Both the position numbers and the translations under genes were made by a program. The notes under the pieces are model-generated. The model was not told where the DNA came from, searched no databases, and was given only the letters and a program-made list of their open reading frames with translations. A DNA stretch of 64,000 nucleotides, taken from NCBI RefSeq assembly GCF_016902615.1, contig NZ_JACJMB010000009.1, positions 1 to 64,000 on the forward strand, read 5' to 3'. This document shows, piece after piece, positions 7,634-16,350 of this stretch. Numbering within the stretch: position 1 is the stretch's first letter; the number at the start of each line of letters is the position of its first letter. This DNA comes from Collinsella tanakaei. GTDB lineage: Bacteria; Actinomycetota; Coriobacteriia; Coriobacteriales; Coriobacteriaceae.

Positions 7634-9790
7634 ATGGATATCATCGCAACACTTGCCGAGGAGCTCGGCCTGAAGAAGGCGGCCGTCCAAGCTGCGGTTG
7701 ACCTTATCGACGAGGGAAACACCATTCCCTTTATCGCTCGCTACCGCAAGGAGGCGACGGGCGGCATGGACGACGTCGCCCTGCGCGCGCTCGAGGACCG
7801 TTTGAGCTACCTGCGCAATCTCGAGCAGCGCAAGGCCGATGTCATCGCGCTCATCGGCGCTGCCGGCAAGCTCACGCCCGAGCTCGAGGCGGAGATCCGT
7901 GCGGCAACGCAGCTGCAGCGCGTCGAGGACCTCTACAAGCCCTACCGCAAGAAGCGCATGACGCGCGCGGGCAAGGCGCGCGCCGCCGGGCTCGAGCCGC
8001 TCGCCAACATGATCATCATGCAGGTCTCGACGAAGGGCTCGGCGCTCGATGCTGCCGGCGCCTACGTGACGCCCGAGGCCGTCGAGGCCGGTTTCGATAC
8101 GCCCGAGAAGGCGCTCGCCGGTGCGGCCGACATCGTGGCCGAGACGGTGGCGGAGGACGCCGAGAACGTGGCCGACCTGCGCTCCTTCACCGAGGGCACG
8201 GGCGAGATCGCTGCCGTGGCGGTCGATGCGGACGAGAAGACGCCCTACGAGCCGTACTACGACTTCTCCGAGCCTGCACGCAAGATCCCCAACCACCGTA
8301 TTCTGGCGATCGACCGCGGCGAGCGCGAGGGCAAGCTGCGCGTGCGCGTGAGCGTCGACACGGATGCCGCGGTGGCGCGCTTGGGGTCCCGCTGGCCGCG
8401 CCGCGCGGGCGTGTTCGCGCCGGTGCTCGACGCCGCCATCGCCGACGGCTACAAGCGCCTCATGGCGCCTTCGCTCGAGCGCGAGCTGCGCGCCAAGCTC
8501 ACGGTGCGCGCCCAGATGGACGCCATCAAGGTCTTTGCCAAGAACCTCGAGGGCCTGCTTTCGGCGCGACCCGTACGCGGCGCCCGCGTGATCGCCCTCG
8601 ACCCGGGATACCGCACGGGCTGCAAGGTGGCGGTGCTCGACGAGACGGGCAAGCTGCTCGATCACGGCGTGGTGTATCCCACGCCGCCGCGCCGCGACAT
8701 CGCGGGCACGAAGCGCACGCTCGCGCGCCTCGTCGAGCGCTACGCCATCAACACCGTGGTCATCGGCAACGGAACGGCGAGCCGCGAGACCGAGGAGGTC
8801 GTGTCCGACTTCATCGCCGAGCAGGCCCCGGACCTGCGCTACACCATCGTGAACGAGGCGGGGGCCTCGGTGTACTCGGCAAGCGAGCTCGCGAGCGAGG
8901 AGTATCCGGACCTCGACGTGACGACGCGTGGCGCCATGAGCCTCGGCCGTCGCCTGCAGGATCCGCTGGCCGAGCTCGTGAAGATCCCGCCGCAGTCCAT
9001 CGGCGTCGGCCAGTATCAGCACGACCTCGACCAGCATGAGCTCGCCCGCACGCTCGGCAACGTGGTCGAGGACGTGGTGAACCGCGTGGGCGTGGACGTG
9101 AACACGGCGAGCGCGAGCCTGCTCGCCTACGTGTCGGGCATCACCCCGACGGTTGCGAAGAATATCGTGGCCTATCGCGAGGAGCACGGCGCCTTCACCG
9201 ACCGCAAGCAGCTGAAGGACGTTCCCAAGCTCGGACCGAAGGCGTTTCTCAACTGCGCGGGCTTCATGCGCATCATCGGCGGCGACAACCCGCTCGACGC
9301 CACGAGCGTGCACCCCGAGAGCTACGCCGTGGCGCGCGAGCTGCTCCGCCGCGCGGGCGTGAGCGCGGCCGACCTGGCGCACGGGGGCATCTCCGATATC
9401 GAGCAGCGCCTGGGCAGCGTGTCCTCGCTTGCCGCCGACCTCGACTGCGGCGTGCTGACGCTGTTCGACATCATCGCCGAGCTCGAGAAGCCCGGCCGCG
9501 ACCCGCGTGACGACGCGCCGGAGGTCGTGTTCAGCAGCGCCGCCCGCAGCATCGACGACCTCGAGGTGGGCATGGAACTCACCGGCACGGTGCGCAACGT
9601 CGTCGACTTCGGCGCGTTCGTTGATATCGGTGTGCATCAGGACGGTCTCGTGCACATCTCGAAGCTGTCGCGCCGTTTCGTGAAGCACCCGAGCGACGTG
9701 GTGACCGTGGGCGACACGGTGACGGTCTGGGTCGACCGCATTGACCGGGACCGCGGCAAGATCTCCCTTACGATGGTGAAGGGCAAGTAG
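7634..9790 (+). CDS. tex: Tex-family RNA-binding transcription accessory protein
   Basis: A 718-residue protein matching Tex over its full length. The N-terminal helical region contains the hallmark TIPFIARYRKEATGG. A YqgF-like RNase H fold follows (IALDPGYRTGCKVAVLDETG), then a helix-hairpin-helix unit (NTASASLLAYVSGITPTVAKNIV) and a C-terminal S1 domain (about 640-715, VGMELTGTVRNVVDFGAFVDIG). Tex binds nucleic acid and affects transcription and RNA handling in the cytoplasm. The ATG at 7634 has GGGGAG upstream; the first residues DIIATLAEEL align with the usual start. It is monocistronic and ends 14 bp before a perfect hairpin terminator. Confidence 0.96.
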   Translation: MDIIATLAEELGLKKAAVQAAVDLIDEGNTIPFIARYRKEATGGMDDVALRALEDRLSYLRNLEQRKADVIALIGAAGKLTPELEAEIRAATQLQRVEDLYKPYRKKRMTRAGKARAAGLEPLANMIIMQVSTKGSALDAAGAYVTPEAVEAGFDTPEKALAGAADIVAETVAEDAENVADLRSFTEGTGEIAAVAVDADEKTPYEPYYDFSEPARKIPNHRILAIDRGEREGKLRVRVSVDTDAAVARLGSRWPRRAGVFAPVLDAAIADGYKRLMAPSLERELRAKLTVRAQMDAIKVFAKNLEGLLSARPVRGARVIALDPGYRTGCKVAVLDETGKLLDHGVVYPTPPRRDIAGTKRTLARLVERYAINTVVIGNGTASRETEEVVSDFIAEQAPDLRYTIVNEAGASVYSASELASEEYPDLDVTTRGAMSLGRRLQDPLAELVKIPPQSIGVGQYQHDLDQHELARTLGNVVEDVVNRVGVDVNTASASLLAYVSGITPTVAKNIVAYREEHGAFTDRKQLKDVPKLGPKAFLNCAGFMRIIGGDNPLDATSVHPESYAVARELLRRAGVSAADLAHGGISDIEQRLGSVSSLAADLDCGVLTLFDIIAELEKPGRDPRDDAPEVVFSSAARSIDDLEVGMELTGTVRNVVDFGAFVDIGVHQDGLVHISKLSRRFVKHPSDVVTVGDTVTVWVDRIDRDRGKISLTMVKGK

Positions 9791-9804
9791 GATCTGCGGC
9801 AAGC

Positions 9805-9846
9805 GAAGCGGGCCAGGCATGCTTCCCAGCATGCCTGGCCCGCTTC
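9805..9846. terminator. Perfect 19-bp-stem hairpin after tex
   Basis: Perfect inverted repeat with 19-bp arms (GAAGCGGGCCAGGCATGCT and its complement) and a TCCC loop. It lies between tex and the convergent tetR gene at 9869. No long T-run follows on either side, so it may stop both transcripts by hairpin strength or act as a 3' protecting structure. Confidence 0.75.
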
Positions 9847-9868
9847 ATGGTGCGGTAGGGGTCCCGTC

Positions 9869-10495
9869 TCAGGTATCTGCCGTCATCTTGCGGACGAATT
9901 GCTCCACAAGCTCGTAGATGCTCTTGTCGGGGAACGTGCCGCCGGCCGCCTCGATGGCGGCGCGCTGCTTGTCGGTCGCGTGCACATAGGGGTAGACGCC
10001 GTAGACGAAGGGGAGAAACGCGTAGATGAACCGATCGACCTGCGTCTCATCCCACTGCGGCTTGCATGCCCTGAGCAGCGATTCGAGCGTGTCGACGGCA
10101 TGCAGGTAGACGCGTTTGAGCGCGGTGAGGTTGTTCGGACGGCAGCCCTCCTCTATCTCATAGAGGTCCATGACCAGAAGGCGAAGCATCTGCTCGCGCT
10201 TCTGGAGGCTTGCGGCGAGTCCCGCGGCGAGCGCTTCGCCATCGAGCGCCCCGATGCTGTCGCGCAGGGCTGCGAGATCCTGCTCCCATAGCGTGTACTC
10301 GCGTTGGAGCAGGGCCAGAAAGATCTCATCCTTGCACTGGAAATAGTTGTAGATGTTGGCGCGGCCGAACGTGAGCTTGCCGGCTATCTGCGCCATCGTG
10401 ATGTCACGGTAGTTCTGGGTCTGGTAGAGGGTTTCCGCGGCGTTGACGATCTCGACGCAGCGTGCCCGTGATGCTTCTTCGGTGATGCGTGGCAT
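9869..10495 (-). CDS. TetR-family transcriptional regulator
   Basis: A 208-residue TetR-type regulator. The N-terminal HTH spans about residues 12-55, with ITMAQIAGKLTFGRANIYNYFQCKDEIF as the recognition region and NYF in place of the usual HYF. The C-terminal half matches the TetR group with a PFVYGVYPY segment. The ATG at 10495 follows GGAGGTGCACC. It sits downstream of a flavodoxin gene on the same strand, separated by 220 bp, and most likely controls that gene. The ligand is unknown. Confidence 0.88.
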   Translation of the reverse strand: MPRITEEASRARCVEIVNAAETLYQTQNYRDITMAQIAGKLTFGRANIYNYFQCKDEIFLALLQREYTLWEQDLAALRDSIGALDGEALAAGLAASLQKREQMLRLLVMDLYEIEEGCRPNNLTALKRVYLHAVDTLESLLRACKPQWDETQVDRFIYAFLPFVYGVYPYVHATDKQRAAIEAAGGTFPDKSIYELVEQFVRKMTADT

Positions 10496-10715
10496 GGTGC
10501 ACCTCCGCTGTGGGGTCGATCCCCGATCGTGCCTGCTTGCCCGGGTGTCTGTGCGCCCGCTTTACTGGATGTTGGATATGGCGGTGTCCGAACTGTTCGG
10601 GCGGTCATGCAGCGAGGGTGCCTCTCTGCTGGTCTCGCGTGACGTCTTGGTTTCGCGCCCGGCTCGCGCGCAGACCGCTGCAGGCGGCGTGCGGCCGAGC
10701 GGATGCGTGGATAAT

Positions 10716-11210
10716 CTACTCTGCGCTGCCGCAGCAGCCCAGATCGTCTGCCCAGGCGCGCAGGCTGTCGGCGTCGAAGGCGCCATTCAGCATCTTGCCC
10801 GGCAGCACCCGGGCGCCCGGGATGATGCTCTGCATGCGCGCGGGGGCCTGTCCAAGGCCGCTGCCGCCGCTCGTGGCGAAGGGGATGACGGTCTTGCCGG
10901 TGAAGTTATAGGTCTCGAGGAACGTGTCGATGATGCGCGGCTCGACGTACCACCAGATGGGGAAGCCGACGAATACCGTGTCGTAGCGATCCATATGGGT
11001 CATCGTGCCGACGATCGTCGGGCGCGCCGTCTCGTCGCGCTTCTCGACGGAGGTGCGGCTCGCTTCGTCTCGCCAATCGAGGTCGGCGGCGGTGTAGGGC
11101 TGTTGGGGCTTGATCTCGAAGGTATCGGCGCCCAGGGTGTCGGCCAAGGCGAGGGCTGCACGGGCGGTGGTGCCCGTTGGGGAGAAGAAGGCGACCAGGG
11201 TGGTGCTCAT
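10716..11210 (-). CDS. Flavodoxin-like protein
   Basis: A 164-residue single-domain flavodoxin. The FMN phosphate loop reads FFSPTGTTARAA at residues 8-19, and the VFVGFPIWWYVEPRIIDTFLE segment at about 78-98 is the classic isoalloxazine-side region. FATSGGSGLGQ matches the third FMN loop. It belongs to the flavodoxin_4-like group often annotated as flavodoxin or NAD(P)H:quinone reductase-like. The start at 11210 fits the family N-terminus, though the SD (AGAAAG at a distance) is weak. The tetR gene downstream is its probable regulator. Partner redox proteins are not in the window. Confidence 0.87.
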   Translation of the reverse strand: MSTTLVAFFSPTGTTARAALALADTLGADTFEIKPQQPYTAADLDWRDEASRTSVEKRDETARPTIVGTMTHMDRYDTVFVGFPIWWYVEPRIIDTFLETYNFTGKTVIPFATSGGSGLGQAPARMQSIIPGARVLPGKMLNGAFDADSLRAWADDLGCCGSAE

Positions 11211-11539
11211 GATGCGGTTTCTTTCTACTCGATGAATGGCTGCGTGCAAACATGACATGCTGCGGTTCGCCGCTCTGCCATGTCGATGAGACTTTCTTAT
11301 CTGTATACCCATAACAGTAGCGCAATTGTGATGACATGGTGTCAACGATGGGGAGTCGTTATTCCCGGATTGTTGCGCAACGACGGAGGGCGCACGTGCG
11401 ATAGGTTGTAATCAGGGCGGAGCCGGCGACTCGGCACGCTCGACAGCTTGCGGCGCGCGGGCGGAGGTGTCTTGCATTTCCGTTCGCGCGCATTTGTGCT
11501 GACCCGGTCTGGGCGGGGCGCCCTCGTTCGCCCGGCGCG
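11211..11539. other. Non-coding gap between the GH2 gene and the flavodoxin
   Basis: No protein with family character in either direction. On the minus strand TTGACA (11345-11340) resembles a -35 element for the flavodoxin, but the hexamer at the right distance is poor, so I do not assign a promoter. Confidence 0.5.
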
Positions 11540-13486
11540 CTATCCGTTGAGCTTGTTGACACGGCGATCAGCCGTGAGCAGCCCGTTGAGCTCCCCCTCG
11601 ACATCCGATACCTGCGTATAGACGAATCCCGCGAGGCCGCAGCGCTCGAGTGCGCGGGCCCGATTGATGAGATCCAGCACGGCGGCGCGCCATGCGTCCG
11701 CATCCGGGAAATCTCCATAGCCATAGGTCGAGGGCGTCGCCGTATGGCCCGCGACATGCAGCGTCAGCCCGCCGAACTCCGAAAGCGCAAAGGCCCGGAA
11801 GCCCCGCCGCGCGGCGTATCCGGAGAGCTTTGCGCAATCGCGCGCCACGCCGAGCGGGCGGAAGTAGTTATGGTGCGAGAGGAAGTCGCCGCATCCCTGG
11901 TCGTACCAGCCGCTCGTGGCGTCGATCGGGCGCGTGGCGTCGACGGCGTGGACGATCTCGGTGACCGTTCGGGCGTCGAACTGCCCCCAGCCCTCGTTGA
12001 AGAGCACCCAGGTCACGATCGACGGATGGCCTGCGAGCATGCGGACCATGCCGGTGCAGCCGCGCATCCACGCGCTCCGGTACGCCGCGCTGTCGCTCGA
12101 GAGCGCGGCGCGGTGGGCGGGCGTGTCGTCGGCGAAGCGCCCCCAGGTCGTCTGGAAGAGCGTCGGCTTTCGGCTCGTGTGCCAGGGGCTGTAGGTGCCG
12201 CCGCCCGAGACCGCGTCTTGCCAGACGAGCATGCCGAGCCGGTCGCAGTGGTAGTACCAGCGCGCGCATTCGACCTTGATGTGCTTGCGGAGCATGTTGT
12301 ACCCGGCAGCGCGCATCGCCTCGATATCGTGCACGAGCGCGGCATCCGCCGGTGCGGTCATGAGGCCATCGGGCCAGTAGCCCTGGTCGAGGACGCCGGC
12401 GACGAAGCGCGGCGATCCGTTCAGGAAAAGCCGCGGGAAGCCCTGTGCATCGCGCTGGATGGCCACGGAGCGAAACGCGCAGTAGGAGCGCACCGCATCG
12501 ACCGCCTCGTGTGCTCCTGCGGGCACCAAGGTGACCTCGACGTCGTAGAGATAGGGGTCTTCGGGCGACCAGGACCTCGTGCCGGCTATGTGCACGCGTT
12601 CATGTACGTGCAGCCCATCGGGGGTGTCGGCGCGCGCGGGAGCGAAGGGCAGCCGTGTTGTCGCCACGATGCCTCCCACGTTATCGAGAAGAGTGCATAC
12701 GAGTACGGCGCCCTGGGGGAGCATGCGGGCGGGATCGGCGACGCGCGCCTCGATGTCGAGCGTGCCGTCCGCCTCGCCTTTGAGCGTGAGCGTGTAGAGG
12801 TGGGCGGCGGGCACCACCTCATACCAGACGCTCTGCCAGATGCCGCTTTGGGCGGTATACCAGATGCCGCCCGGCTCGAGCTGCTGCTTGCCGCGCGGCT
12901 GCACGCCGGCGTCACTGGGGTCCGCGACGCACAGGGCGATCTCGAATTCCTCCGCTGTCCGGTGCAGGTAGGGCGTGACGTCGATATCGAAGGGCAGGTA
13001 TCCGTCGGCATGTGTGGCGACCAGCATGCCGTCGATGCGCAGGGCGCATACCCAGTCGACTGCCTCGAAGTGGAGGATGAGGCGCTGGCTGTCTTCCAGC
13101 GGGGGCATCGGGACGCGCCGGCGGTACCACAGAAACTCATCGGGACGAAGCGTGCGCTCGACGCCGGAGAGCGGCGCCTCGGGTGAGAAGGGGACGAGGA
13201 TGGTGCCGTCGAAGACGTCGGGCGGGGTCGCCGCGCCCGTCTCCTTGCGCAGACCGTCCTCAGAAAGCGCCTCCGTGCCGGCGGATGCTGCCACCTCGCG
13301 GGCGACGATCGCATAATCCCATCTGCCGTTGAGGCTGGTGTAGGAGGTGCGGACCATGGTGGGGCGCGGGTGCTCAGGCAGGATGCGGTCGGGGTCGAGG
13401 CACTCTCCCCATGGCGTGATCAGGCGGATGAGGTGGTCGAGCTTCGGCGCCTTGGCGCTTTTGAGTACACGTTTGATATCGAGCAT
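11540..13486 (-). CDS. Glycoside hydrolase family 2 (beta-galactosidase/glucuronidase type)
   Basis: A 648-residue retaining glycosidase with the GH2 order: N-terminal sugar-binding jelly roll (SYTSLNGRWDYAI near residue 55), an immunoglobulin-like middle domain, and a TIM barrel. The acid/base glutamate is in LFNEGWGQFD (about 497) and the nucleophile in ALSEFGG (about 570), so both catalytic residues are present. No signal peptide is seen, so the enzyme is probably cytoplasmic and works on imported oligosaccharides or glycosides. The ATG at 13486 has GGTGA close by; an ATG five codons upstream is possible. No sugar transporter is adjacent. Galactosidase and glucuronidase cannot be distinguished here. 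Confidence 0.85.
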   Translation of the reverse strand: MLDIKRVLKSAKAPKLDHLIRLITPWGECLDPDRILPEHPRPTMVRTSYTSLNGRWDYAIVAREVAASAGTEALSEDGLRKETGAATPPDVFDGTILVPFSPEAPLSGVERTLRPDEFLWYRRRVPMPPLEDSQRLILHFEAVDWVCALRIDGMLVATHADGYLPFDIDVTPYLHRTAEEFEIALCVADPSDAGVQPRGKQQLEPGGIWYTAQSGIWQSVWYEVVPAAHLYTLTLKGEADGTLDIEARVADPARMLPQGAVLVCTLLDNVGGIVATTRLPFAPARADTPDGLHVHERVHIAGTRSWSPEDPYLYDVEVTLVPAGAHEAVDAVRSYCAFRSVAIQRDAQGFPRLFLNGSPRFVAGVLDQGYWPDGLMTAPADAALVHDIEAMRAAGYNMLRKHIKVECARWYYHCDRLGMLVWQDAVSGGGTYSPWHTSRKPTLFQTTWGRFADDTPAHRAALSSDSAAYRSAWMRGCTGMVRMLAGHPSIVTWVLFNEGWGQFDARTVTEIVHAVDATRPIDATSGWYDQGCGDFLSHHNYFRPLGVARDCAKLSGYAARRGFRAFALSEFGGLTLHVAGHTATPSTYGYGDFPDADAWRAAVLDLINRARALERCGLAGFVYTQVSDVEGELNGLLTADRRVNKLNG

Positions 13487-13681
13487 AAGATCACCGGGCA
13501 TTCGATGCTGGTCGTGGGTGGCAGGCGTTCATCGACGCTTCCTTGGGGAAATGCCGATTGCATCATTTCGCATCCGGGGTGCCGCGCCGGGGGCCTTTCG
13601 GAGACTGACCGAGGCGACGCGGCTCCGCTGCGCCCCTCCCGTCCGCATCCGTCTCGCCCGCGCATCCCCGGCTGCGAACGG

Positions 13682-13987
13682 TCAATCAGCATCTCTCTTG
13701 GGGTAGTGATGGGAGGTGAGATGCCAGCCGCCGCAATACGAGCAGCGGTAGCACGTGAGGCCGCGCGTGCCGCGCGCCTCGCAGCGGGCGATGGCCGCAA
13801 GGGCCTCGCCTTTGGTCGCGTAGCGCATTTTCGAGGCGCAGGCCTTCTCGTAGAGCGCCTCCTCGCGGTGCTGCTCGAGTTCGCGCGTACGTTCCCGCTC
13901 TCGGTCGAACGCATTGCCGAAGTCTTCGGTTTCCGCCTTGAATGCGGCGATCTGCCGTGCCCGCGCAGACGGCTTTCTGCTTGTCAT
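13682..13987 (-). CDS. Small zinc-ribbon-like hypothetical protein
   Basis: A 101-residue basic protein. The first half is a charged, probably coiled helix (DRERERTRELEQHREEALYEKA). The C-terminus carries CYRCSYCGGWHLTSHH, a CxxC followed by GGWHLT-H that looks like a half zinc ribbon. Similar YRCxxCxxWHL tails occur in small proteins of actinobacterial phages and their hosts. The ATG at 13987 follows GGAG. It lies alone between the GH2 gene and a long non-coding region. The function is unknown; nucleic-acid binding is a reasonable inference. Confidence 0.6.
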   Translation of the reverse strand: MTSRKPSARARQIAAFKAETEDFGNAFDRERERTRELEQHREEALYEKACASKMRYATKGEALAAIARCEARGTRGLTCYRCSYCGGWHLTSHHYPKRDAD

Positions 13988-14194
13988 GGCGTCTCCTATC
14001 ACCTTGCTGCCGATGCAGTCATACCCTCATTGTGGCGCAATGCGGGACGCTCGACGCGCGGGAGGTCGCGCGCCCACAATCGGCATGGACGGCATCCGAT
14101 CACGCTGTACCGTTCACCGAGCGAATCGACCGTTCACGGGAGGTTCTCGGCATGCTGTTTATCAAGTCCATAGGGGGAAATAAACAGGGTGAGC

Positions 14195-14232
14195 AAAAAA
14201 CCAATTCGCTCCAGATTCGAAGCGACGAGTTA
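14195..14232 (-). terminator. Candidate terminator downstream of the structured RNA
   Basis: On the minus strand TCGCTTC, a GAATCT loop and GGAGCGA form a 7-bp stem with one G-U pair, followed by ATTGGTTTTTT. It lies about 40-75 nt past the 3' arm of the candidate RNA, in the right orientation to end it. Confidence 0.5.
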
Positions 14233-14268
14233 AGGAGGTGGGTCCAACGGGCAGTGAAGATATAGCAG

Positions 14269-14389
14269 CCTTCGGGCTCGTTCTCCACGTTACCGAGGCC
14301 CTTTAGGCATTTGGGGCGAGCGGACTCGCCCAACGCGAAGCGGGGCCATCCCGGTAGGAGCCTATGAGGTACGCCAGCGAGCCCGAAGG
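14269..14389 (-). ncRNA. Candidate structured non-coding RNA (6S-like architecture)
   Basis: CCTTCGGGCTCG and its exact complement (12 bp) close a 121-nt segment. Inside is an asymmetric open region, then a TACCG/CGGTA plus GGCC stem, and an apical hairpin around GGCGAG-CGGA-CTCGCC with a second small CGC-GAA-GCG loop. A long closing stem, a large central bubble and an apical stem is the layout of 6S RNA. A terminator-like hairpin with a T-run follows only on the minus strand, which favours that strand. No protein with family character covers the region. The 6S assignment is a guess from shape; another structured RNA is possible. Confidence 0.4.
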
Positions 14390-14454
14390 TGGACAACAGA
14401 ATTGCCAGTTCCTTCGGATATGAGGTTAGAGGCGATTCCAAAGTACATGTTGGT

Positions 14455-14480
14455 GGGGCGGAGCAACGGGGCTCCGCCCC
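14455..14480. other. GC-rich hairpin
   Basis: GGGGCGGAGC and its complement form a 10-bp stem with an AACGGG loop, within the 830-bp non-coding region. There is no clear T-run. The role is unknown. Confidence 0.55.
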
Positions 14481-14494
14481 GTGGTTTGTGTCGA

Positions 14495-14524
14495 GGCCGT
14501 CCGGTTTTTCCGGGCGGTCGTTTT
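14495..14524 (+). terminator. Hairpin with short T-run
   Basis: GGCCGTCCGG-TTTTT-CCGGGCGGTC followed by GTTTT gives a 10-bp stem (with a G-U pair) and a short T-run on the plus strand. No plus-strand gene precedes it nearby, so its transcript is unknown. Confidence 0.4.
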
Positions 14525-14570
14525 GCGCTGAGGCTGCGTGAAACCTGTCACTGCGTTTGGGGTTGGCGCC

Positions 14571-14680
14571 GGCCGCGACGGTGCGACGCCGTGCAACCAA
14601 CTTGCCAACAGTTTCACTGAGAAGGTCTGCTAGCGAGATTATTGGCAAGTTGGTTGCGGTGCGACTGCGCCGTGGCCGCC
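14571..14680. repeat. Imperfect ~100-bp palindrome with a perfect 16-bp core
   Basis: GCAACCAACTTGCCAA at 14593-14608 is repeated as its exact complement at 14642-14657 around a 33-bp centre. Weaker complementarity extends outward about 20 bp on each side. It lies between the candidate RNA and rsmJ. It looks like a small mobile or REP-like element; only one copy was noticed in the window. Confidence 0.6.
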
Positions 14681-14820
14681 GAGGTTGCCGCGGCCGCGTC
14701 GGGGCTGCGGTGGGAGCGCCGATGCCGCTTGAGTGCCTGCTTGCGCAAGCGCGGCGCCGTCCCCGTCTGGTTTTGGTACTGTGGAGACCGGACTGGACGT
14801 GAGGGCGAAAGGGGCACTGC

Positions 14821-15582
14821 ATGAGTGAGCGGGTGCTGGTGTGCGCGATGTCGGCTGCGTGCGATGAGCGCGCCCGGACGATCGCAGGCCGCGTCGGGGG
14901 CGTGCTCGTGGCTCCTGGGGACGTCGGGGCGGATGCGCTTGTGCTGCGCGTCGACAGAGACGGCCTCACGTTGGCGGGCGACGGGATGGAGCTGCGCCCG
15001 GATCTGACCCGCATGATGCCGCGCGTGCGCCCCGGGGCGCTCTCACGCGAGCTTCTGGTGCGCGCCGTCCGCGTGCGCGGGGTGGACCGTCCGCGCGCCG
15101 TCGACGCCACGGCGGGGCTCGGTGAGGATTCTTTGCTGCTCGCCGCGGCAGGGTTCGAAGTCGAGCTGTTCGAGCGCGACCCGGTGATCGCGGTGCTGCT
15201 CGAGGATGCCGTCGCCCGGGCACGCGAGGATGCCGGCTTGGCGTCCATCGCCTTGAGGATGCATGTGCACGCGGGCGACAGCGCCGAGGCGCTCGCGCGG
15301 ATGGGCGAGTGCGACGACGGTCCCGACGTGGTCTATCTCGACCCGATGTTCCCGGGGCGTACCAAGAGCGCGGCGGTGAAAAAGAAGTTCCAGCTGCTCC
15401 ATCATCTCGAGCACCCCTGCGATGACGAGGAGGCGCTCATGACGGCAGCGCTCGCCGCGCGCCCGCGCAAAATCGTCGTCAAGCGGCCGGTGAAAGGGCC
15501 GTATCTGGCCGGCGTCAAGCCGAGTCATTCGGTTGCGGGAAAGGCCGTGCGCTACGACTGCATCGTCGTGCCGCGCGCCTGA
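14821..15582 (+). CDS. rsmJ: 16S rRNA (guanine1516-N2)-methyltransferase
   Basis: A 253-residue class I methyltransferase matching RsmJ (YhiQ). SAM motif I is VDATAGLGEDSLLLA near residue 95, followed by the FERDPVIAVLLEDA helix. The catalytic-region signature VVYLDPMFPGRTKSAAVKKK is highly typical of RsmJ, and the KIVVKRPVKGPYLAGV stretch also fits. It modifies G1516 of 16S rRNA in the small subunit. The ATG at 14821 has AAGGGG upstream. The first 60 residues diverge from the enterobacterial protein but the catalytic core is complete. Confidence 0.9.
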   Translation: MSERVLVCAMSAACDERARTIAGRVGGVLVAPGDVGADALVLRVDRDGLTLAGDGMELRPDLTRMMPRVRPGALSRELLVRAVRVRGVDRPRAVDATAGLGEDSLLLAAAGFEVELFERDPVIAVLLEDAVARAREDAGLASIALRMHVHAGDSAEALARMGECDDGPDVVYLDPMFPGRTKSAAVKKKFQLLHHLEHPCDDEEALMTAALAARPRKIVVKRPVKGPYLAGVKPSHSVAGKAVRYDCIVVPRA

Positions 15583-15689
15583 TGCGGGAGCACGCCGGCA
15601 GGCGGGGTCATACGCCGGGAAAACGCCGATCAGGTCATCGTGCGCCCGGTGCGGCGTCCCGGCCGTGAGTGCGCGTATCCAGCGTTTCC

Positions 15690-15947
15690 CTAGACGGCTG
15701 CGCCCACGATCGCGATGATGAGGGCGAACAGCGGCGTGACGGCGCTCACCACGACGCCCGCGATGGAGCAGACGAAGCCGATGGTCGCCGGAAGGTCCTT
15801 GCGGTAGTCGGCGTGGCGGGCGCGGCGCGAGGCGACGATGCCGCAGATGCCGAGTGCGACGCCGACGAGCTGCAGCGGGACCACGGGCGCGAAACCGAGG
15901 GCGACGGCGATGACCCCGAGGGCGATCGATAGGTATTCCAAGGGCAT
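15690..15947 (-). CDS. Small membrane protein
   Basis: An 85-residue protein with two or three hydrophobic segments: LSIALGVIAVALGFAPVV, VGVALGICGIVAS and a C-terminal IGFVCSIAGVVVSAVTPLF that continues hydrophobic to the end. A short basic loop (RRARHADYRKD) separates them. It resembles small DUF4190-like membrane proteins, but the identity is not certain. The ATG at 15947 follows GGAGG at good spacing. It is a single gene, convergent with rsmJ. The function is unknown. Confidence 0.7.
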   Translation of the reverse strand: MPLEYLSIALGVIAVALGFAPVVPLQLVGVALGICGIVASRRARHADYRKDLPATIGFVCSIAGVVVSAVTPLFALIIAIVGAAV

Positions 15948-16350
15948 ATATGACCTCCGGGCGAGCTTCGGCATGACTGCGGCGCCGATGTGCCCTTCAC
16001 TCGACACCGTGGCCTGCAGGCCGCCGAAAACATGCACGGCGATCCGCATACGTGTCCGAATCTTTGCACGGCGCGCGCTTTCTGTATTCTCTCCTTACAG
16101 AGCATTTCCGATGAGATGAAAAACGATATCTAGCATATTGGCCGTTCACTAGCCGGTGTGCAGGACCCATATATCCATACTGCCCGCCGCCGTGTGAAGC
16201 TGCCGTGTTTCCCGCCACTCATCGCGGTGCCCGTGCACCCGTATGCAACGCGTCTTCCCCCGGCACAACCAAACGCGCTTGATCGCGTTGACGCCCAGGT
16301 GCGCCGACGACGATTCGTTATGGCTCATGTTCGGATGAAAGGGGAGGCCT
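15948..16350. other. Non-coding region upstream of the phosphonate-operon remnant
   Basis: About 400 bp without a credible gene. CTGTATTCTCTCCTTACAG (16079-16097) is a CTGTA-N9-TACAG palindrome that could be an operator. The binding-protein gene expected at the head of an aminoethylphosphonate transport operon is not here. Confidence 0.45.

Noticed and set aside
7226-9832. An 868-codon open frame antisense to tex
   Set aside because: The plus strand encodes a full Tex protein; the antisense frame lacks domains and a start site.
14269-14389. The structured segment as a tRNA, SRP RNA, tmRNA or RNase P RNA
   Set aside because: No cloverleaf with TTCGA arm, no GGAA-tetraloop SRP core, no tmRNA tag frame or CCA end, and none of the conserved RNase P blocks are present.
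14100-15248. A 382-codon minus-strand frame across the candidate RNA and into rsmJ
   Set aside because: It is Ser/Arg/Thr-rich without family features and covers several hairpins and half of a genuine RsmJ on the other strand.
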